NCBI GenBank assembly: GCA_012032345.1
Contig: JAAUQI010000007.1
Span: 48,825-112,824 of the forward strand
Length of the DNA stretch: 64,000 nucleotides
Source: Leptolyngbyaceae cyanobacterium RM1_1_2
GTDB taxonomy: Bacteria; Cyanobacteriota; Cyanobacteriia; Phormidesmidales; Phormidesmidaceae
Direction of reading: 5' to 3'
This document shows positions 56,995 through 64,000 of the stretch, piece after piece (within the stretch, counting starts at the first letter, position 1; every line of letters begins with the position of its first letter). Below the pieces are notes generated by a model. That model did not search any database and had not been told where the DNA came from. It saw only the letters and a program-made list of their open reading frames with translations. The translations under genes and the position numbers were made by a program.

Positions 56995-59262
56995 ATGACC
57001 ACGGCAGCTCCCGATCAGGTGCAGCGGATTGTTGAAAATCGGCATCAAAACCCATTTGAAATTTTAGGCTCACATCAGGTCGAAGAAAACGGTTCGGCTA
57101 AGTGGGTGGTACGAGCTTACCTGCCCGATGCTGACGCCGCCTGGGTGATTCACCCTGAAGTGCGATCGCAGTACCCGATGCAGACGGTGCATCATCCCCA
57201 CTTTTTTGAATGTTGGGTGGATACTGAGGAGCTAGCCACTAACTATCTGCTGAAGGTGAAGCAGGGTGAACACGAGCAGGTGATGCATGATCCCTACGCC
57301 TTTAAGACGCCTTTGCTAACTAATTTTGATATTCATCTTTTTACCGAAGGCAAGCATCACCGCATCTACGAAAAAATGGGGGCGCATCTAGCTGAGATTG
57401 AGGGGGTGCAGGGAGTTTATTTTGCGGTTTGGGCACCCAATGCTTACAACATCTCAATTGTGGGCGACTTCAATAGCTGGGACGGTCGCAAACACCAGAT
57501 GCGAATGATTGATAGCGGTGTTTGGGATCTGTTTATTCCTGAAGTTGGCGTCGGCCAAAAATACAAGTACGAAATTAAAAACGAACAGGGCCATCTCTAT
57601 TACAAATCAGATCCCTATGGCTTCCAGCAGGAAATCCGTCCGGCCACGGCCTCGGTTGTCAGCGATCTGAGCTATACCTGGCAGGATGCTGACTGGATGG
57701 AGCAAAGACGGCATAGCGATCCGCAAACCCAGCCGATCTCGGTTTACGAGGTGCATTTAGGCTCTTGGCTGCACGATAGCCTGGAAAATCCTCCTGAGGC
57801 AGGCGATGCCGTAGCGATCGCTGAGAAACCCGGTGCCCGCTTTTTGACCTACCGAGAACTGGCCGACAGGCTGATTCCCTATGTGCAAGGGCTGGGCTAC
57901 ACCCACATTGAGGTGCTGCCCGTGGCTGAGCATCCTTTTGACGGCTCTTGGGGTTACCAGGTAGCCGGACATTATGCCCCTACGTCCCGCTTCGGCACGC
58001 CCCAGGACTTTATGTATTTTTGCGATCGCTGCCACCAAAACGGCATCGGCGTGATTGTCGATTGGGTGCCCGGTCACTTTCCCAAAGACAGTCACGGGCT
58101 GGCCTTTTTTGACGGCTCTCACCTGTACGAACACGCCGATCCGCGCAAAGGAGAGCACAAAGAATGGGGCACCCTGGTCTTCAACTATTCTCGCCACGAA
58201 GTCCGCAACTTTCTGATTTCTAATGCCTTGTTCTGGTTTGACAAATACCACATCGACGGCATTCGCGTTGACGCCGTCGCCTCAATGCTCTACCTCGACT
58301 ACGATCGCAAACCTGGGGAGTGGGTACCCAACCACCACGGCGGCAACGAAAACTTAGAAGCCGTAGACTTTTTGCGGGAGCTAAACTATTTGCTGTTTGG
58401 CTATTATCCCGGCGTCCTTTCGATCGCTGAGGAGTCTACCTCCTGGCCCAATGTGTCTCGGCCTACCTATGTGGGCGGACTGGGCTTTAACCTGAAGTGG
58501 AACATGGGCTGGATGCACGACATGCTCTCCTACTTCAGCCAGGATCCAAGCAATCGCAGACACCACCAAAACAGCATCACCTTTGGTCTGTGGTACGCCT
58601 TCAGCGAGAACTTTATGCTGGCGCTGTCTCATGATGAGGTGGTTCACGGCAAAGGCAGTCTGATGCAAAAAATGCCGGGGGACGAGTGGCAAAAGCTTGC
58701 TAATCTCCGCGCCCTCTATGCTTACATGTTTACCCATCCCGGCAAGAAAACCCTGTTTATGGGCATGGAGTTTGGTCAGATCCGGGAGTGGAATGTCTGG
58801 GCCGATCTGGACTGGTGGCTGCTAGAGCGTGAGCCTCACAGCCAGCTGAAGCGGTTTATGGCTGAGCTAAATCAGCTCTACCGCAGTGAACCAGCCCTCT
58901 ACGCCGACGACTTTACCAACGACGGCTTTGAGTGGATTGACTGCAACGATGCCGAACACAGCGTTGTTTCTTTCTTGCGCAAAGATGAGTCTTCTGATGA
59001 TTTTGTGGTGACGGTGTGCAACTTTACTCCCGTGCCTCAGCACGGCTACTGGGTGGGCGTCCCGCAGGCAGGCTACTACCGGGAGCTGCTCAACAGCGAT
59101 GCTGAAATTTATGGCGGCAGCGGCGTGGGCAATTACGGCGGTCAAACCGCCCATGTTTGGGAGCATCACCCCCGCTGGCCCTATGCCCTCAGCCTGACGC
59201 TGCCGCCCCTGGGCGTACTGGTGCTAAAGCTGACGGACGCTAGGCGATCGCCCTCATGCTGA
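56995..59262 (+). CDS. glgB: 1,4-alpha-glucan branching enzyme
   Basis: 755 residues, the full-length two-N-domain type. CBM48 at ~110-220 (GVYFAVWAPNAYNISIVGDFNSW) precedes the GH13 catalytic domain: YEVHLGSW, HIEVLPVAEHPFDGSWGYQV, DWVPGHFP, GIRVDAVASMLYLDY (nucleophile Asp), LSIAEESTSWP (acid/base Glu), and LSHDEVVHGKGS. GlgB transfers glucan segments to make alpha-1,6 branches in glycogen, the carbon store of cyanobacteria. Likely monocistronic: ~236 bases upstream should hold its promoter, and a convergent gene follows. Confidence 0.96.
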   Translation: MTTAAPDQVQRIVENRHQNPFEILGSHQVEENGSAKWVVRAYLPDADAAWVIHPEVRSQYPMQTVHHPHFFECWVDTEELATNYLLKVKQGEHEQVMHDPYAFKTPLLTNFDIHLFTEGKHHRIYEKMGAHLAEIEGVQGVYFAVWAPNAYNISIVGDFNSWDGRKHQMRMIDSGVWDLFIPEVGVGQKYKYEIKNEQGHLYYKSDPYGFQQEIRPATASVVSDLSYTWQDADWMEQRRHSDPQTQPISVYEVHLGSWLHDSLENPPEAGDAVAIAEKPGARFLTYRELADRLIPYVQGLGYTHIEVLPVAEHPFDGSWGYQVAGHYAPTSRFGTPQDFMYFCDRCHQNGIGVIVDWVPGHFPKDSHGLAFFDGSHLYEHADPRKGEHKEWGTLVFNYSRHEVRNFLISNALFWFDKYHIDGIRVDAVASMLYLDYDRKPGEWVPNHHGGNENLEAVDFLRELNYLLFGYYPGVLSIAEESTSWPNVSRPTYVGGLGFNLKWNMGWMHDMLSYFSQDPSNRRHHQNSITFGLWYAFSENFMLALSHDEVVHGKGSLMQKMPGDEWQKLANLRALYAYMFTHPGKKTLFMGMEFGQIREWNVWADLDWWLLEREPHSQLKRFMAELNQLYRSEPALYADDFTNDGFEWIDCNDAEHSVVSFLRKDESSDDFVVTVCNFTPVPQHGYWVGVPQAGYYRELLNSDAEIYGGSGVGNYGGQTAHVWEHHPRWPYALSLTLPPLGVLVLKLTDARRSPSC

Positions 59263-59293
59263 ATTGCTTTAGCACTGAAGTGCTTACTACGAA

Positions 59294-60214
59294 CTATGAG
59301 GTCATCCCCACCGGAGATTCTACCTGCTCTAGCTCGGCCATAAAGCGACGCAAAAGGCCAACAGTCACCGCTGGCAGCTCTAGCTGGGGCGTAAAGCCGA
59401 CATCATCCCACTGGTAAAAAATGCGGATCGCTTCAGGGTTCATTTTAGCCAAGCGCCTACCCACCTCTGGCCCGGTGTACTCAGTCGATCGCCCCCAAAT
59501 CATCGCCGTCGGAATTGTCAACTGCTCAATATATTCGCTCAGGTCAAAACAGAGATCGCCCCGCACAAAAGCCAGCGCCGCATATTCACCGTTGGGCTGC
59601 AGGGCTGATTGTAGATAAGCCTCTACTATCTCTGGGTAAACGCGATCGCCTTGAGCAAACTGCCGCTGCTCCAAAAAGCTGCGAATGCCAAAGCTGGTAG
59701 CCACCCCAGCCTTGTACAAAAACTGATCGATCACCGGGGTGCCAGCAAGCTGAGTAAAGAAGTTATCGCGGTAGCTGTTGCCAAACTCCAGCAGCCCCGC
59801 CGCCGTAGTCAAAATCAGCCAGCGAAACAGCTCAGGCCGAGCGATCGCCGCTCGAATTACAAAAGCCGCCGTCAGCGCTGAGGCAATCACCCTGGTTGGC
59901 CCCTGGCTCACCTGGGGCAAAAATTCTAGAATAGCGGTAATAAAGTCCTCTGGAATATACTTGCGCTCTGGGTGAGCCGATCGACCCCAGCCAATCAGGT
60001 CGGGGGCAATAATGCGAAACTCTGAGGCAAAGGCAGGGTACACCTTAGACCACTCATAGGCCGAAGACCCACCGCCGAAACCATGGAAAAAAACCAGGGT
60101 TTCAGCAGCGTCAGAAAGCGTGTCTTGCCAGGGTTCAGCTTTGTTGGTGTAGTAGACCATTTCCCCTAGGGGTGTTGGCACAGCCTCTTGCGCAAATCCT
60201 TTAGGAATAAACAT
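59294..60214 (-). CDS. Alpha/beta hydrolase fold protein, probably non-catalytic
   Basis: 306 residues with an alpha/beta hydrolase core: oxyanion strand FFHGFGGGSSAYEWSKVYPAF, then APDLIGWGRSAHP. At the nucleophile elbow, where hydrolases have G-x-S-x-G, the sequence is VIASALTAAFVI, with Ala at the Ser position. Near the C-terminus the usual GHxPxxE segment reads DVGFTPQLELP, lacking His. Both catalytic residues thus seem absent, so it may bind rather than cleave a ligand. The fold assignment is firm; the loss of activity is inference. It is followed upstream on the same strand by the coiled-coil gene with 12 bases between. Confidence 0.82.
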   Translation of the reverse strand: MFIPKGFAQEAVPTPLGEMVYYTNKAEPWQDTLSDAAETLVFFHGFGGGSSAYEWSKVYPAFASEFRIIAPDLIGWGRSAHPERKYIPEDFITAILEFLPQVSQGPTRVIASALTAAFVIRAAIARPELFRWLILTTAAGLLEFGNSYRDNFFTQLAGTPVIDQFLYKAGVATSFGIRSFLEQRQFAQGDRVYPEIVEAYLQSALQPNGEYAALAFVRGDLCFDLSEYIEQLTIPTAMIWGRSTEYTGPEVGRRLAKMNPEAIRIFYQWDDVGFTPQLELPAVTVGLLRRFMAELEQVESPVGMTS

Positions 60215-60226
60215 GGCGTCTAAGGT

Positions 60227-61015
60227 TTATTTCAAAGAAGAGTTGTTAGAGTCGTCGTCCCTCAGAGTGCTAGAAGCGACCCGCCATAGCTCTTGCAGCC
60301 TACGCTTGATGTCGCTCTCTTTGCGGGCTAGCGCCTGACCAGCCTCTGCCATTTTCTGCTGAAACTCAGAGTGTTTGTCCTCTACGGTGCTGCTGAGTTC
60401 TTCGGCTTTGGGGCGAATGCCCTCATACCAGCCGTTGGCTTTGTCGAGGTGCTGCTGAATGTCGCCGTAGCGCTCCCCGTAACGGGCGGCTAGGTTTGCC
60501 TGCAAGATCGAGAGCTGAGTTTGCAGCTGAGCGTAGCGCTTTTGTAGCAGGTTGGCTTCTTCGCTATTTTTGACGGTGGCAACCGCAGTGGCGATCGCGT
60601 CTTTGAGTTCGCTGGAGGTTGATGCAGTGGTTGTCTGCACGTCGTCTAAGACTTCTTCGGCTTCGACTTCGATCGCCCTTTCTTCGTGGGCGATCTTGGT
60701 TTGCATCTGCTCAATCTCAGCCTGAGTTCTGGTAATAAACTGGCGGCGTCTTTCGCTGATGGCTTCAAGTCCTCCCTCTAGAGAAGCTTGAACGTCCGCA
60801 GAGACTTCGCTACCGCGATCGCGCAGAGAGTCTACCACAGCGGCAATGGCCTCTTTGAAGATAACGCGAATATCCTGGGTGCCTTCTTTTAGCTCGACAG
60901 TGGCCTGTGAGACAGCATCGCGGACAATATCTTTGAGACGATCGCCGCGCAGCTTGCCGGTTTCTTTTGCTTGCTGAATATCAGATTGAATTCTGTCTTT
61001 AATAGTGTCAGCCAT
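60227..61015 (-). CDS. Coiled-coil protein of unknown function
   Basis: 262 residues from the Met at 61015 (MADTIKDRIQSDIQQAKETGKLRGDRLKDI); the open frame extends to 61162 without plausible sequence. It is almost wholly helical and highly charged, with long heptad-like stretches (~95-250; EQMQTKIAHEERAIEVEAEEVLDDVQ, LQTQLSILQANLAARYGERYG). No signal or membrane segment. The N-terminal ~90 residues (KDIVRDAVSQATVEL...DIRVIFKEAIAAVVDSL) recall small helical DUF families of stress-related proteins, which I cannot pin down. It lies 12 bases upstream of the alpha/beta-fold gene, so both are probably co-transcribed. Confidence 0.78.
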   Translation of the reverse strand: MADTIKDRIQSDIQQAKETGKLRGDRLKDIVRDAVSQATVELKEGTQDIRVIFKEAIAAVVDSLRDRGSEVSADVQASLEGGLEAISERRRQFITRTQAEIEQMQTKIAHEERAIEVEAEEVLDDVQTTTASTSSELKDAIATAVATVKNSEEANLLQKRYAQLQTQLSILQANLAARYGERYGDIQQHLDKANGWYEGIRPKAEELSSTVEDKHSEFQQKMAEAGQALARKESDIKRRLQELWRVASSTLRDDDSNNSSLK

Positions 61016-61320
61016 GATCTTATGCTCAAGTTTGCTCAAGTTTAGAAGTTTGTTTATGGGTAAAGGCTTTTTAAGCTGTTCAATATGGTTTTTGCCTCTC
61101 TCTTTAGGGTGGCGTAGATTTCTTAGAATGAACTCTCCCAGAGGACAGAACCCAACTGTCACTCGTCGCCTTTAAGTGTCAGAACCGATCTCGACACGTC
61201 TAGGCAATCAGCTCTGACGCTTCCTTCACAATCAGGCGGCTGTGGACTTCTGACCATAGCTCAGGATTTTCTAGGTGCGGATTTAGGTAGTACTCAAGCA
61301 GAAATGATAGATTTGTCAAG
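61016..61320. other. Intergenic region before the IS1 remnant
   Basis: About 305 bases. It should contain the promoter of the minus-strand coiled-coil gene. Near 61285 a GGTAGTACTCAA resembles the start of an IS1 end, about 60 bases before the InsA start, but this is weak. No gene or RNA seen. Confidence 0.4.
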
Positions 61321-61690
61321 ATGTCACTGAAGCTATGTATTTCCATCATGCCTCAGTGCCCTACTTGTCAAACCCTACATACGGTTAAAAACGGTCATAT
61401 CCATACGGGTAAACAACGCTTTCTCTGCAAGCAGTGCGGCTACCAATTCGTTGAGAACCCGACCAATAAGACTATTGATGCTGAGACCCGCGCAGGCATT
61501 GCCCGAGCCGCGTAATCTTGGAGCCATGACTTCAAGATTACGTCAACATGAGGCGGCTCAGACGCCGCAACAAGCCGCAGTGCGGCCTCAAAAAAGGCCC
61601 TTTGACGGTGCAGTGTGACAAATTGTGGTCATTTGTCAACTCTAAGGGCAACAAACAGTGGGTCTGGCTAGCGCTCGATGGTCAGCCCAC
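61321..61690 (+). mobile_element. IS1-family remnant (InsA and start of InsB)
   Basis: The ORF 61321-61515 encodes an IS1-type InsA protein with a zinc-finger-like N-terminus (MPQCPTCQTLH...CKQCGYQFVENPTN), probably from the ATG at 61348. It stops early at IARAA. Another frame (from ~61590) then reads LKKGPLTVQCDKLWSFVNSKGNKQWVWLALD, the beginning of the InsB catalytic domain, and similarity ends near 61683. The HTH in between and everything after the first catalytic Asp are missing, so the element is dead. The right edge is approximate. Confidence 0.82.
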
Positions 61691-61904
61691 TCTCACAGAG
61701 CCACAAAAGCCCATTGACCACAGCGCGCGATCGCCCTGTGGACAATGGGCACCACAACTATGCTGGGCCTGCTCAGCGGTCGTACCCATTCAGATGAAAA
61801 CGATGACGAAGACTAGAGCTGAGTTCTTTGACTATAGGAGCCGAGCGGTTAGGCAAGTTCGGCTCTTGGGCCTAAGCCAAGCGATCGCAAAAACGTGTAA
61901 GCCC

Positions 61905-61919
61905 AGAAACCGGGTTTCT
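61905..61919. repeat. Short palindrome AGAAACCGGGTTTCT
   Basis: Perfect 7-base inverted repeat around a central G, just past the stop of the minus-strand gene at 61926. This palindrome type is familiar from cyanobacterial intergenic regions. It could end transcription of that gene. Confidence 0.6.
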
Positions 61920-61925
61920 AGAGGG

Positions 61926-62207
61926 CTAGCTGCGCTGGTGGTAGCGCAGCAGGTAGCTGAAGACCTCACCTTGGGCTGGGGTCAGCCAAATGCCCGAGGC
62001 TGGAATGTCAACAAACTCACTCCACAGCCCTTGGTCGGCATAGTTCAGCATGTACAGCGTATTGATGGTGGAGCGGACGCCGTCGGGTGACCCCATGATC
62101 AGGTGGCGCAGGCGCTCTCGCCCAGCGGGTGGCTTGGGATTTGCCAGACGAAGTGGACTATCCGCCTCACCGAGGGGGGCGGCGGCGAAATAAGGAAGAT
62201 AAAGCAT
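61926..62207 (-). CDS. Small conserved cyanobacterial protein
   Basis: 93 residues (MLYLPYFAAAP at the start, LRLANPKPPAGRERLRHLIMGSP in the middle, then TINTLYMLNYADQGLWSEFV). I recognise the LP-PKPPAGRERLRH-GSP pattern as a small family conserved in filamentous cyanobacteria, function unknown. No membrane segment. It is isolated on the minus strand between the IS1 remnant and a ~330-base gap. Confidence 0.75.
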   Translation of the reverse strand: MLYLPYFAAAPLGEADSPLRLANPKPPAGRERLRHLIMGSPDGVRSTINTLYMLNYADQGLWSEFVDIPASGIWLTPAQGEVFSYLLRYHQRS

Positions 62208-62534
62208 TTAAGGGATTCCTCTTAGAGACGGGGAAGGAAACCCAAAAATTCAGCCGCCCCAGACATAGCAGTTCGGGACGGCTGAGTATAATTACTCTAG
62301 CCTCCGAGACAGCTGAGATCTGTCGAAGGGGTCAGGTGTCGGTATGTTGTTGACGCAACTTCCGGCACCGCACGACCAAATTTTCGGGCGAAGTCAAGCT
62401 GCACGCACACAGCCATAGCTGAAGAATGTATCTTATCTGGTCGCATAATGCAAACTAAATTTTTGGTAAAAGCTGAGATGCTTTAACTCTTACATCAAAT
62501 CAGCTACGCTCATGCTACCTTTGAAGTCAAAGCA
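62208..62534. other. Intergenic region with a GC-rich stem-loop
   Basis: About 327 bases between two divergent genes. It holds an imperfect stem-loop (CAGCCG ... CGGCTG, ~62251-62284) and presumably both promoters. No open frame with coding character; no RNA family recognised. Confidence 0.4.
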
Positions 62535-63052
62535 ATGGCTGAACAAGCTCAGGTTCCCTGTATGGATAGCCGACTCCTCAACTGCTTTCGATTCGCAAAG
62601 CCCAGCCCGACGACGTGATTCAGCTCTTGCGAATTCAAATTGACGCCTTGCGGACTCTCTGTATTCAAGACTACACGCCTGAGCAAATTGAAGCTCTGAT
62701 AGAGCGCAATATTCGCTATGCCAGTCGAGGTGGCAGCCAGGGTGAAATAACTCTAGTTGCTGAGGTGAAAGGGGTCATCGTGGGGCTGGCGGCTCTGCTG
62801 GGTCGCTGCGTGAGCGCCGTCTACGTACACCCCCAATTTGTCCGTCAGGGCATTGGCACTCACCTGCTGGCAGCGCTTGAGCAAATTGCTACTACCTATC
62901 AGATCAAGACGCTGCGCGTTGCCGCCTCTCTGACCGCTCAGCCTTTTTATCAGGCCAATGACTACCAGGTTTTGGGTGAGTCTGATCTAATTACTGAGAA
63001 AGGCTTGCAGATTCGATACGTTGAAATGAAAAAAGCTTTGTTTTTAGCTTAA
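62535..63052 (+). CDS. GNAT-family N-acetyltransferase, probable frameshift near the start
   Basis: The open frame begins at a GTG at 62615, but homology starts earlier (LLSIRKAQPDDVIQLLRIQ), where no in-frame start exists. An ATG at 62535 (MAEQAQVPCMDSRLL) is in a frame that joins it if one base is missing near 62570-62590, as in several other genes here. The core is GNAT: ITLVAEVKGVIVGLAAL, then SAVYVHPQFVRQGIGTHLLAALE (acetyl-CoA pyrophosphate loop R-Q-G-x-G), and PFYQANDYQVLG. It transfers an acetyl group from acetyl-CoA to an unknown amine. Full length would be ~172 residues. Confidence 0.75.
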
Positions 63053-63414
63053 GCAGATGTCTTGAAAAGTCAGCAAGCCACTTCAGGTTGCTCACAGGCT
63101 CCAATACTGACCCAGCTACTCGAACCGTCCTGCCAGTGCTCTTTTTTCCAAAAGAGAGTTCAATACCGTGCCATCCAAGTAGGGGGGCAACATGGTCAAC
63201 GACACCCCTCAAGTGGGTTAGGGTATTGGGTTGACCAGTGTTTTGGGGGTAGAGCATTGCTCAACATTTACTCAACACTGCCCTACACGGCACTGGTGGA
63301 TCAACCTGGCCTTAGGGATGTAGCTACTGCTAGCTTGAACTCACCACGACAAAGATATGGTTGAAGCAGAACCCGATCCTGCCTTTCTGCTGAAACTATA
63401 GAAAACTGAACACT
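63053..63414. other. Region without a recognisable gene
   Basis: About 360 bases. Open frames occur on both strands (for instance minus 62991-63257, which overlaps the GNAT end), but none shows convincing family similarity. This may be mobile-element debris, given the neighbouring IS sequences. Confidence 0.4.
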
Positions 63415-63771
63415 ATGACCATTGGTGGAGCCAATACCGGAACCAAGTTAGCGATCGCAGACCGTCGAGCACAGGCGGTACAGCTTCGGATCAAGGGACA
63501 TACCTTTAGAGAGATAGCTGAGCAGCTTGGGGTGAGCTTAGGACAAGTCCATAGTGATGTGTCGTTGTCGCTGGCTGAGACACGCGATCGCACGGCTGAT
63601 GACTGTAGTTTGCTTCGTACGATCGAACACGAACGGCTTGAGGGCGTTTGGCAGCGTCTCTCTAGGGAGGCTGAAAACTGTGCCGATATCCATCAACTCG
63701 TGAAGCTCACTACGGCTATGCACCGTAACAGTGAACTAATACTAAATCCGACTTGTATACCCCCGAAATAG
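63415..63771 (+). CDS. HTH protein, terminase-small-subunit-like, C-terminus truncated
   Basis: 118 residues. The N-terminal half carries a helix-turn-helix (RRAQAVQLRIKGHTFREIAEQLGVSLGQVHSDV). The second half (LRTIEHERLEGVWQRLSREAENC...HQLVKLTTAMHRNSEL) matches the alpha-helical region seen in phage terminase small subunits and similar HTH proteins, which normally continue with a short 'LLGL(D/N)AP' end. Here the last residues (NPTCIPPK) look foreign, and the IS630-type transposase gene starts 15 bases after the stop. The gene was probably cut by IS insertion. A phage or plasmid origin is likely (inference). Confidence 0.6.
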   Translation: MTIGGANTGTKLAIADRRAQAVQLRIKGHTFREIAEQLGVSLGQVHSDVSLSLAETRDRTADDCSLLRTIEHERLEGVWQRLSREAENCADIHQLVKLTTAMHRNSELILNPTCIPPK

Positions 63772-63785
63772 TATAGGATTGAGGG

Positions 63786-64000
63786 ATGCCTAGACCCCTT
63801 CATCTCGAACCTCATTTTTCAGCCGACAAGCTCAAAGCGCGATATCGCGCCAGCCAAGACCCGCTCGAGTCTCGACGCTGGCATCTAGTGTGGCTGGTTC
63901 ACACGCAAACGACGCTGACGGATGCAGCTAAAGCTGTTGGACTGAACTATGACTACGCCCGAGATGTCGTGAGAGACTACAACCGTGATGGCGCTGATGG
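63786..64000 (+). CDS. IS630-family transposase, N-terminal part
   Basis: Starts at the ATG at 63786 and runs off the window (71 residues seen). The N-terminus has an HTH typical of IS630-type transposases: LESRRWHLVWLVHTQTTLTDAAKAVGL, NYDYARDVVRDYNRDG. The DDE catalytic domain lies beyond the edge. The element probably begins around 63740-63760, interrupting the HTH gene upstream; IS630 elements insert at TA dinucleotides and TAs occur there. Confidence 0.7.
   Translation, partial: MPRPLHLEPHFSADKLKARYRASQDPLESRRWHLVWLVHTQTTLTDAAKAVGLNYDYARDVVRDYNRDGAD

Noticed and set aside
57757..58251. 164-codon minus-strand frame inside glgB
   Set aside because: Complete shadow of the conserved GH13 domain.
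59271..59284. Short hairpin AGCAC/GTGCT after glgB
   Set aside because: Only five base pairs with no T run; too weak to call a terminator.
61838..61865. GAGCCGA/TCGGCTC hairpin after the IS1 remnant
   Set aside because: 7-base stem but a long loop and no T run; not clearly a terminator or IS end.
62991..63257. 88-codon minus-strand frame
   Set aside because: Overlaps the GNAT gene's end and shows no recognisable domain; mentioned only as part of the unassigned region.
1..64000. tRNA genes, CRISPR arrays, riboswitches
   Set aside because: Scanned by eye for T-arm patterns and regularly spaced repeats; none was convincing. A tRNAscan-SE or Infernal run would settle it.

Overview
The window reads as a chromosome segment of a cyanobacterium. 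The octamer GCGATCGC (HIP1, a hallmark of cyanobacterial genomes) recurs throughout, inside and between genes. The gene content is typically cyanobacterial: hormogonium-polysaccharide-type glycosyltransferases, a Ycf22-like MCE protein with its ATPase, DUF1400 alpha/beta hydrolase, GlgB, GatB, CHRD and PPC secreted proteins, Uma2 nucleases, and large hybrid sensor kinases. A Leptolyngbya/Phormidesmis-like filamentous organism would fit, but that is inference. I recognised no tRNA, rRNA or CRISPR array.

Layout. 1-5.4 kb: end of a secreted beta-helix/DUF11 protein facing three tandem family-2 glycosyltransferases, one fused to a degenerate EAL domain. 5.7-10.5 kb: MCE substrate-binding protein plus ABC ATPase (lipid transport), a membrane-anchored YvcK/CofD protein and a secreted PPC protein. 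10.8-13.1 kb: a response regulator-PP2C phosphatase coupled to an RsbW-like kinase (partner switch). 13.1-16 kb: coupled peptidase genes (C15-like, M15D-like), hisH and rsmD. 16-23 kb: CHRD protein, OmpR-type regulator, coiled membrane protein, FetB-like permease, histidine kinase, Ser/Thr kinase and an IS1-type remnant. 23.4-31.5 kb: DUF4114 exoprotein, frameshifted ABC exporter, SDR, RecQ, and one intact plus one dead Uma2. 31.6-38 kb: unrecognised Gln/Ser-rich protein, alpha-amylase, SGNH hydrolase, Nit1-like amidase and Na+/H+ antiporter. 37.9-45.2 kb: a minus-strand group (APH-like/P-loop kinase, small membrane protein, YdcF, small conserved protein), then rplY, purA and purH. 45.3-50.8 kb: dienelactone hydrolase, gatB, methyltransferase and DUF1400 hydrolase. 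50.9-61 kb: a CheB-CheR-PAS-kinase-receiver hybrid, DEGH helicase, glgB, a probably non-catalytic alpha/beta hydrolase and a coiled-coil protein. 61.3-64 kb: accessory zone with an IS1 remnant, GNAT enzyme, terminase-like HTH protein and an IS630-type transposase running off the end.

The strongest global signal is that at least twelve reading-frame breaks in seven genes are all of the same sign (one base missing in the coding sense). They fall in homopolymers or beside HIP1 motifs, and two lie in purH, which an autotroph should need. This looks more like a deletion-biased sequencing artefact than gene decay. By contrast the two IS1 fragments and the second Uma2 gene carry nonsense codons and truncations and look truly dead.
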